Shown in pieces: positions 34,856 to 42,300 of a stretch of 64,000 nt of DNA (position 1 is the stretch's first letter; each line of letters starts with the position of its first letter). This DNA is from Chitinimonas sp. BJB300 (GTDB lineage: Bacteria; Pseudomonadota; Gammaproteobacteria; Burkholderiales; Chitinimonadaceae), in the NCBI RefSeq assembly GCF_002735695.1, contig NZ_PDZH01000001.1, positions 35,106 to 99,105 of the forward strand, written 5' to 3'. The translations under genes were made by a program, and so were the position numbers. Below the pieces are notes generated by a model that saw only the letters and a list, made by a program, of their open reading frames with translations, made no database searches and had not been told where the DNA came from.

Positions 34856-36751
34856 ATGTCTGATCGAGACTCGCTCGTAACCCCGCTGTACACCGTGCCC
34901 ACCAAGCGCAGCAACCCTGGCACCCTGCTGATGCGCAACATCGGCACCGGTGTTTTCCTGACACTGATCCTGTGCTGGCTATGTACCCAATACGTCGGCC
35001 ACCAACTGGCGTACCAAACCGCCCTGGGCGAACCGATACTGTCTATTGGCAGCTGGAAGTTGTACACACCGGTGGATTGGTGGGGGTGGTACAGCCGTTG
35101 GCATACGGTGGCCAACCCGATTGTCCAGGGTGCATTTCGAGTTGCGTTGTGGCTAACGTTGTTTGGTGCAATCGCCATCGCTGTCTTCATCGCCTACCGG
35201 GCAAAGCGGGATAAGGCGCAAATGGATAGTGAGTCGGAACATCTGCATGGATCTGCCCACTGGGCTTCCGCCAAGGAAGTCGCGCAGACCGGCTTGCTGG
35301 GCAATGGCAATGGGGTGTATGTGGGCGCCTGGAAAGACACCAGCACCCATCAGATCCGTTATCTACGCCACGATGGGCCTGAACATATCATGGCCTTCGC
35401 GCCGACCCGATCCGGCAAGGGGGTGGGGCTGGTGCTACCAACCCTGCTATCGTGGCCGCACAGCGCGCTGATCTATGACATCAAGGGTGAAAACTGGGCG
35501 CTAACCGCTGGCTGGCGCAAACAAGAAGCAGGTAACCGCGTCATCAAGTTCGAACCCTCGGCTTTGGATGGTTCCAGCGCACGTTACAACCCATTGGCCG
35601 AAGTACGGGTAGGCACCGACCGCGAAGTGGCCGATGTGCAAAACATTATGACCATGATCGTCGACCCGGATGGCAAAGGGCTGGCAGACCATTGGCAGAA
35701 GTCCAGCCAAGCCTTATTGGTGGGGGTGGCCTTGCATGTGTTGTATGCCGAAAAGAACAAGACGCTGAATGGGGTGATCGCCTTCCTGAGCGACCCAACA
35801 CGTACCGTAGCGCAATCGATGCAGTTCATGCTGGATACCGATCATGACCTCATAGGCAATGGTTGGCCGCTGCCCAATGGCACCCAAAGTTACTGCCACC
35901 CGGTAGTAGCCGCTGCCGCCCGCGACATGCTGAACAAGGCAGACGAAGAGCAATCAGGCGTCATCTCCACCGCTATTTCCTTCCTGACGCTGTATCGCGA
36001 TCCCATCGTAGCGCGCAACACCGCCGCCAGCGATTTCCGGGTCAGCGACTTGATGAACGACGAGAGGCCGGTATCGCTGTACCTGGTGGTGCCGCCATCC
36101 GATAAAGATCGCCTGCGGCCATTGATCCGTTTGATCGTCACTCAGATCGTCCGTGGTCTGACCGAGAAAATGGAATTCAAGGATGGCCGTAGCATTGCTG
36201 GCTACAAGCACAGGCTGCTGCTATTGCTGGACGAATTTCCCAGCCTGGGCAAGCTGGATGTGTTTGAGGAGTCGATGGCGTTCATCGCCGGCTATGGTAT
36301 GAAGGCCTACCTGATCATTCAGGATATCTCGCAGCTTTGGACAGCCTACGGCAAGGATGAAAGCATCTTCTCCAACTGCCATGTGCGGGTGGCCTATGCG
36401 CCCAACAAGATCGAGACAGCTGAGCTGTTATCGAAGATGAGCGGCACCGCCACCATCGTCAAACAGTCGCATTCCTATTCCGGCAGTCTGTATGGCTCCC
36501 AATCCAGCATCTCTACTTCCACCCAGGAAACGCAACGACCGCTGCTGACCGCGGATGAGGTAATGCGCTTGCCCGCCGCGAAAAAAGACGCCAATGGCAA
36601 TGTCAGCGAACCTGGCGACATGTTGATCTTCATGGCTGGGCAGACACCCATTTACGGCAAGCAGATTTTGTATTTTCTTGACCCCACCTTTTCAGCACGC
36701 GCCAAAGTGGCTGCACCCGAAAAAAGCGATGTCATCGATCAGCAGAAATGA
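34856..36751 (+). CDS. traG: Type IV coupling protein TraG (VirD4 family)
   Basis: Hexameric ATPase that recruits substrates to the channel. The 631-aa protein has two N-terminal membrane helices (FLTLILCWLCTQYVGHQL and LTLFGAIAIAVFIAYRA), Walker A APTRSGKGVGLVLPTLL (about residues 180-196) and Walker B LLLDEFPSLGKLD, and the YGMKAYLIIQDISQL block. In most P-type systems this gene precedes trbB; here it follows the candidate cargo genes. Its presence without a visible relaxase points to protein transport or to a relaxase elsewhere. Confidence 0.94.
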   Translation: MSDRDSLVTPLYTVPTKRSNPGTLLMRNIGTGVFLTLILCWLCTQYVGHQLAYQTALGEPILSIGSWKLYTPVDWWGWYSRWHTVANPIVQGAFRVALWLTLFGAIAIAVFIAYRAKRDKAQMDSESEHLHGSAHWASAKEVAQTGLLGNGNGVYVGAWKDTSTHQIRYLRHDGPEHIMAFAPTRSGKGVGLVLPTLLSWPHSALIYDIKGENWALTAGWRKQEAGNRVIKFEPSALDGSSARYNPLAEVRVGTDREVADVQNIMTMIVDPDGKGLADHWQKSSQALLVGVALHVLYAEKNKTLNGVIAFLSDPTRTVAQSMQFMLDTDHDLIGNGWPLPNGTQSYCHPVVAAAARDMLNKADEEQSGVISTAISFLTLYRDPIVARNTAASDFRVSDLMNDERPVSLYLVVPPSDKDRLRPLIRLIVTQIVRGLTEKMEFKDGRSIAGYKHRLLLLLDEFPSLGKLDVFEESMAFIAGYGMKAYLIIQDISQLWTAYGKDESIFSNCHVRVAYAPNKIETAELLSKMSGTATIVKQSHSYSGSLYGSQSSISTSTQETQRPLLTADEVMRLPAAKKDANGNVSEPGDMLIFMAGQTPIYGKQILYFLDPTFSARAKVAAPEKSDVIDQQK

Positions 36752-36796
36752 TGCTGCCGAAGTCGCCTTGCCAATACGCCACAGCACAAGCTTTAT

Positions 36797-37402
36797 ATGA
36801 TTGACCTCCCTATCCTTTTGCAGCAATGCGCCCCTAACGTAGCGGCAAGTACGATGCACGCCATTATCCGTACAGAAAGTGGGTTCAATCCACTGGCTTT
36901 GCACGTGAACGGCAATGTTCGCCTACAGCGTGCACCCAAAACAGCATCAGAGGCAGCGGCCTGGGCCAGTTGGTTGATCAAGCAGGGCTATTCGGTGGAT
37001 ATGGGGCTGATGCAAATCAACTCCCGCAATCTGCCCCGGCTGAAGCTGACAACGGCTGGGGCATTCGATGCCTGCCAGAACCTGCGTGCCGGGGCCGCCA
37101 TTCTGACAGCGCAATACGGCCGGGCCGCCCAAACCCATGGCACCGGCACCAAGGCGCTGCTACAAGCCATTTCCGCTTACAACACCGGTAATTTCCAAGG
37201 GGGTTTTCGTAACGGTTACGTCACTAAAGTCGTGCAGGCATCCACAGCCCGCTCTACCCCCACACTGGATTTGGCGCGGTTACTGACTACGCCGTCACCC
37301 CACCCTGCCAAGGGTGCTCCATCCGTCCAACCCCATACCGCCGACAGCGCCATCGAGGGCTTTGGCATGACACAGAACACCACCACCCTACGTGCAGGGT
37401 AG
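36797..37402 (+). CDS. VirB1/TrbN-type lytic transglycosylase
   Basis: Opens peptidoglycan for assembly of the type IV apparatus. The 201-aa protein shows the VirB1 pattern LLQQCAPNVAASTMHAIIRT, the catalytic Glu27 in TESGFNPLAL, then VDMGLMQINSRNL and AISAYNTGNFQGGF. No ordinary signal peptide is evident. It starts 45 nt after traG, and the next gene follows at 26 nt, so the three form one unit. Confidence 0.9.
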   Translation: MIDLPILLQQCAPNVAASTMHAIIRTESGFNPLALHVNGNVRLQRAPKTASEAAAWASWLIKQGYSVDMGLMQINSRNLPRLKLTTAGAFDACQNLRAGAAILTAQYGRAAQTHGTGTKALLQAISAYNTGNFQGGFRNGYVTKVVQASTARSTPTLDLARLLTTPSPHPAKGAPSVQPHTADSAIEGFGMTQNTTTLRAG

Positions 37403-37428
37403 TCAACATCTATAGAAAGCGTTGCCTT

Positions 37429-38097
37429 ATGAAAGTGGTTGTCCGGTTGCTTTTAGCCCTGCTCACCCTCCCCTTGCTCACCGCCTGCCCAGGCATGAGT
37501 ACTGCTGATAAGTCAGAGTTCGAGGATTTACAGGCGCAGATACCCGAATTGCGCCCTTACACTGTTGATACCAAGTCGATGGCCGAGGTGTACAAGAAGA
37601 TCAAGGACAAGGAAGAAGGCAAAGTCAAACCGCGTTTAATCAGCACCGTGCTAACCGTATTACCGGCTAGTGAACCCGAGGCGGCAGAGCTGATCAAGGA
37701 AAACAATCTGCCTAATGTACCGGGCAGCAGTGTGGCAATCGTCTACACCCCATACGGTTGGAGCGTGATGCTGGTGAAACCTGGGCTGGAAGTAAAAGAA
37801 AACCAGGTAGTGGAATTCACCCTGCCTGCCGCCACGGATTTCGATGATCTGGATAATCAGGAAAAAATGAAAACCAAGCTGACTGAATTGCAGCGCGATG
37901 GCTCAATCGGCATTCAATCGGTTCGCAGCGACTGCACTGGCGACACCTCAGGTAACGGACCTTTCAGCATGTCATGCAACGGTAGCCCTGCTAATTTTGT
38001 TACCAATGCCGACCAATTCTCCCAGACCACCTTAGACTGGCTCAATAACCCGAACAAGCCGGTCACGGCTTCAACAGACAACAACACAACAGGTTGA
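37429..38097 (+). CDS. Lipoprotein at the end of the type IV cluster
   Basis: A 222-aa protein with a lipoprotein signal (LLLALLTLPLLTACPGM, lipobox LTAC, Cys20). The mature part has a VirB7-sized head but continues with a folded domain (RLISTVLTVLPASEPEAAEL and YTPYGWSVMLVKPGLEVKEN) and a Ser/Thr/Asn-rich tail. It could be the pilotin/VirB7-like component, or an immunity lipoprotein as in bacterial-killing type IV systems; the sequence does not decide. Confidence 0.75.
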   Translation: MKVVVRLLLALLTLPLLTACPGMSTADKSEFEDLQAQIPELRPYTVDTKSMAEVYKKIKDKEEGKVKPRLISTVLTVLPASEPEAAELIKENNLPNVPGSSVAIVYTPYGWSVMLVKPGLEVKENQVVEFTLPAATDFDDLDNQEKMKTKLTELQRDGSIGIQSVRSDCTGDTSGNGPFSMSCNGSPANFVTNADQFSQTTLDWLNNPNKPVTASTDNNTTG

Positions 38098-38146
38098 GCG
38101 ATTAAATAAGCCGAATCCGCAGATATTGATTGCTGGGACTAAACAC

Positions 38147-38292
38147 TTAGAACCCGTCTAAAGTCTCGCGAGCTAGGGCAAGATAAGGCGAAAACAGCCG
38201 AGGAAGCGGAGTTTACGAATGGTAAATGAGCATTCCGCGGCTGTTTTCAACGCCATATTGCCGATGCACAGCAGACTTTAGACAGGTTCTTA
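38147..38292. repeat. 146-bp imperfect palindromic repeat (MITE/REP-like)
   Basis: The ends TTAGAACCCGTCTAAAGTCT (38147-38166) and AGACTTTAGACAGGTTCTTA (38273-38292) are inverted repeats with two mismatches in 20. The interior is also self-complementary (AAAACAGCCGAGGAAGCG against GCATTCCGCGGCTGTTTT). The RNA would form one long hairpin. No coding content. Confidence 0.85.
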
Positions 38293-38309
38293 GAACCTGT
38301 ATACGATCT
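38290..38309 (+). repeat. Edge repeat matching the left flank of the island
   Basis: TTAGAACCTGTATACGATCT is the same as 21271-21290 except at four or five positions, and the following bases remain partly alike (GGGG and CGCC blocks). Same orientation, 17 kb apart, bracketing the trb cluster. Confidence 0.6.
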
Positions 38310-38388
38310 ATCGCGAGGGGGCATTACGCCTCTCGCTTCATGCCGACCAGAAAGACTGGAATAGATTGCTATTTCAAATAGTAAAAAA

Positions 38389-38408
38389 AAGATGCGTTTC
38401 CGCATCTT
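38389..38408 (-). terminator. Rho-independent terminator (minus strand)
   Basis: AAGATGCG (38389-38396) pairs with CGCATCTT (38401-38408) around TTTC. On the minus strand the stem is followed by eight T residues, so it ends the minus-strand transcript of the OB-fold-like gene. Confidence 0.8.
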
Positions 38409-38561
38409 ATAAAATCACAGCTTCTGTCTTTAGTTACATAGAAATACCCACTGCACTTGCAGCTAGGTAATTATATGTGCTCCTTGAATTCTTTATTAAA
38501 TACAGACCATAAAGGACAACAATACCGTTAATCAAGCGGAAGTCTCGTCTGGGTATTTTAC

Positions 38562-39062
38562 TTAAAAATCCGCATCCGCTTGATTTAAATCATTACCACC
38601 ATTATTTGCTGCCGCGTCGGGTTGGCCTTGAGTTGGACGCCCCCCTTGGACTGGGCGATTATCTGCAAAATCGATGTGCTCAACGTCGATCTTGATCTTC
38701 TCACAACCTTTTTCGAGGGTGAGATATTCTCTATCGACTTGACCAGTAATTCTCACGGTGCGATTCGCATACCTTCCCAAATCAAAGTACATATGGCGAT
38801 TATTAATTAACACACCACCATCGTCATTATCTACCTCGACACAAATACTCACGCCGTCATTGCCGGTAAACTTATAATGATCGCCATAGATACGTCTTAC
38901 AAACTTACCCACAACACTTACAATCTGGTCGTCAGAAGCGCTTCTTTTTACTTTACCAACGGTGAGATTACTTGGCTCCAGATCAAGATCATCCATCGCA
39001 TACAAATTTGATCCGAAAAGCGCCATTAAAAGGACGGCACTATATTTAAAAGATAATTTCAT
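38562..39062 (-). CDS. Exported OB-fold-like small protein (BOF/YgiW-like)
   Basis: A 166-aa protein with a signal peptide (YSAVLLMALFGSNLYA) and a central domain with VVGKFVRRIYGDHYKFTGND, ICVEVDNDD and RTVRITGQVDREYLTLEKGC, resembling the bacterial OB-fold (BOF, YgiW/YdeI) family of periplasmic stress-tolerance proteins. The C-terminus is Gly/Asn/Gln-rich. The start ATG 39062 opens the signal peptide and is preceded by GAGGT; the longer frame upstream is not a credible N-terminus. Function is inferred from fold only. Confidence 0.7.
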   Translation of the reverse strand: MKLSFKYSAVLLMALFGSNLYAMDDLDLEPSNLTVGKVKRSASDDQIVSVVGKFVRRIYGDHYKFTGNDGVSICVEVDNDDGGVLINNRHMYFDLGRYANRTVRITGQVDREYLTLEKGCEKIKIDVEHIDFADNRPVQGGRPTQGQPDAAANNGGNDLNQADADF

Positions 39063-39249
39063 AAGTACCTCACATGGGTAGACAACGGACAAATTAATAT
39101 CCAGACAAACCGAACTGGTCGTGTTGGTAACTTTAATGAAATATTTTACATATGTAAACAATTTAGAATTGTCTAATGAACACATGTTCATTAACCTAAA
39201 TAACACGTTTAGGCTTAAGGTGGTATTGCGATAAGTAGGTACTCGATAT

Positions 39250-39288
39250 CCCCGATGTTTATACAATAAACAGCCTAAAACATCGGGG
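39250..39288 (-). terminator. Inverted repeat downstream of the helicase gene
   Basis: CCCCGATGTTT (39250-39260) pairs perfectly with AAACATCGGGG (39278-39288). It lies 25 nt past the stop of the minus-strand helicase, but the T-tract is poor, so it may be a weak terminator or another regulatory dyad. Confidence 0.5.
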
Positions 39289-39313
39289 ATAGCAGATACA
39301 CCCTATATCCTTA

Positions 39314-42300
39314 TCATTCTTCGACCAGCTGACATTGTGACTGGCTAATCAAAGCCAGTACTTCATCCAGAAATTGTTCTTCAGCCAATTCGGTACCTGC
39401 ACGTAAATAACCTGGGATACGTTCGACGAATTCCCATTTGGTGGCCGGCTTGAGTTCAACCAACGCTTCAAGCATGGCCGGGCGAAGCAGACACGCCTCC
39501 ACTTTGGTGGTGGGATAGCGAGGATGAATAATCGTTCGGTTGAATACTTCAAGCTGTTCCCGCAAGCTCCCCTGCCCTACGTTCCGCGAACATTCGACAA
39601 GATGGTCCGAACAATCAGTCTGCTCCGCTACAACCGTATCAACCATCAAGGTTTGTACGTTCAATTCGCTCGGGGCTTGGCTTTTCAGTTGATTCAACTC
39701 AGCCAGTATCGGTTCAATCTGCGAGCGTGCATTGCGGTACCAGTCTACCGACCAAATGCGGCGAATTTTCCAACCCAACTGTTCCAGAATACTCTGGCGC
39801 AATCTATCTCGGTCTCGCGCGGATTTGGCGGAGTGGTAACTGGCACCATCGCACTCAATACCCATTAGATAACGTCCAGGTTTGAGTGGATCGCGGACCG
39901 CCAAGTCGATGAAGAAGCCTGCAACACCGACCTGAGGCTCGCACTCATAACCATGCAACGCCAACATGTCTATCACGGCAACTTCAAAGTCGCTATCGGG
40001 TGCGCGGGCTGTCTCCGCTTGCCGTGGCATACGCCCGGTTTCGGCAAAGTCGAGGAAGTCTCGTAGGGCGCGCACTCCCTTGGTAGCAGTACCGGTCAAC
40101 AACAAATCGGTAGCATCAAACGAAGCAAAGGCATGCATGCGTTTCTTGGCGCGGGTAAACAGCACGTTCAAGCGCCGCCAGCCATCAGCGCCATTGATAG
40201 GCCCGAAGCGCTGAGGCACACGCCCCCCGACTTCCATCGGGCCATAGGTGAACGAGATATAAATAACATCGCGCTCATCACCCTGCACATTTTCCAAGTT
40301 CTTGATAAACAGCGGCTCACCCGTGGCCCTGTTTCGCTCCAGGGCTTCGCGCAGGGTGAAGTTCTCTTTTGAGCGCTCTTCCAGCATCCGCTCGATCTGT
40401 TCTTTTTGCTTGATGTTCATCGTCACCACACCCAGCGACTCGTTGGGCGAATGCAGGATGTGATGCTCGACGGCACGCGCCACCGTCTGGGCTTCCTCGA
40501 TATTGCGCTGCTCGATAAATCGGCCTGAAGGCACGCGAACAAACTTAACGCCAAACTCGACGGACTCCTGATGTGGCGAAGGATAGATCACGAGGTTGTC
40601 GTCATAGAAAGCATGGTTTGAGAAGGCAATCAGGCTTTCATGGCGCGACCGATAGTGCCAACGCAAACGGCGTAGTTTGAAGAGCGGCATGGCGGCGTCG
40701 AGAATGCTCTCGGCAGACTGGGCCATTGAGAGATCTTGATCTTCCTCTATTTCGTCACTGCCTTGGCGTGCAAAGAAGTTGGTGGGCGGCAACTGCTTGG
40801 GGTCGCCCACCACCACAACCTGCTTACCACGCGCAAAGCTGCCCAATGCTTCCTCGGCCCGCACTTGCGATGCTTCATCCATGATGACAAGGTCGAACTT
40901 CACCTTGCCTGCCGGCAGATATTGCGCCACCGCCATAGGGCTCATCATGAAGCAGGGCATCAACGCTTGTAGCGCACCCTGCGCCCGGCTGATCAAAACA
41001 CGGATAGGCTCATGCCGCCGTTGCTTGGTGATTTCATGCTCCAACAGGGCGAGTTCCGTCCGCTCTTTTACTCTGCCGGAGTTCACCCCTTCCGGTACCT
41101 TGTGCTGGTCTATCGTCCAAGCGATTTGTTCGCATTGCAGACGCTTCAGTTCATGGTCGATCTCGGCGAACCGGCTGCGGACAGCATCTTGTTCCTTACC
41201 CGAAAACTGTGAGAGCTCAGGCTGCTGTTCCAGCAACTGCCTGGCCCAACTATCCAGCAATCCTGCCATGCAGGCTGTACGGCATTGCGAGGAATCAAGC
41301 TTGCCTTGTTCGATGGCATCGACCACCGCCGCAAACCCCAGCCTTACCAAGCGGCCCCGCAGACGCCGATACTCCAGCCAGTGCTCCAGCAAGTCAGCAC
41401 GGTCGGCGGCATGTTTCAGGCGTACCAAGTAGTCTTGTGGACGAGAAGCGGGCAATACCCGCACCCAGGCGGCTTCATCAATCCCGCCTTGTTGGACGAA
41501 GCTGGCCCACGCTCCACTCCATCGTGCCAATTGCGCACTCAAGCGTTGTCCACATTCCAACCAGCGGGCAATGCTTGAATCGGCGGCTCGCGGCCCCGCG
41601 ATTAGCAATTGTCCCAGCCAAAACGGCGCATCCGGCAATGCCAGCAAAGGCTGTAGCAAACTGGCGGTATGCCGCCATGACGCCAAAACCGACTCGCCAC
41701 TGGACGCAAAAATAGCCGGCAAGGTGACACCACCGAGGCTGGCGCGTAGCTTCTCGTCATCTTCCAGATGCCGGCGTTTATCCTGCCAGCCCGCTACCGC
41801 CCGGCAAATCTTGGTGCAATCACCAACCGTGGGCTTAACAAAGCGCGTCTGTAGTGACAACACGGCTAACGCTGGCTTTAAATCGGCCAGGAGACGAGCA
41901 AAAATACCGTCCTGAGCCAGCAGATCACCACTGCGTAACTCATGCTGGTCAAAGCGGAACTGTTGTTCCAACAGCAACCGCACTGATTCGACATGCTGAA
42001 CGAGCGGCACGATGGTGGTAGCAGCTTCGCGCACCTCGTTTAATCGTTCAGCCGGGGCGCCCAACAACCAGTCTGCAATCCACACGGCTGGACCAAAACC
42101 CCGGCCACATTGCTCGCGCAAGGTACGATACCAATCACGCACGGCCATGAAGTGGTCAACCGGCGTATCCAAACCTTGAAACAAGTCTCCCAACGCTGCC
42201 AGGTACCGACCATTACTTAAAAAACCCTGGTAATCACGCTGCCATTGTTCGGCTGCGGTCAATGCAGCCAATGCCTCATGAAACGCGACACCAGGGCGGG

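Larger units (their letters stand above)
38098..38561. other. Island right flank, repeat-rich non-coding region
   Basis: 464 bp without a gene. It holds the 146-bp palindromic element, the edge repeat that resembles 21271-21290, and a minus-strand terminator, each listed separately. The rest (38410-38561) shows nothing recognisable. Confidence 0.7.

Noticed and set aside
21140..38561. tRNA-borne attachment site of an integrative element
   Set aside because: No tRNA gene, integrase or perfect long direct repeat was found at the borders; only short imperfect repeats.
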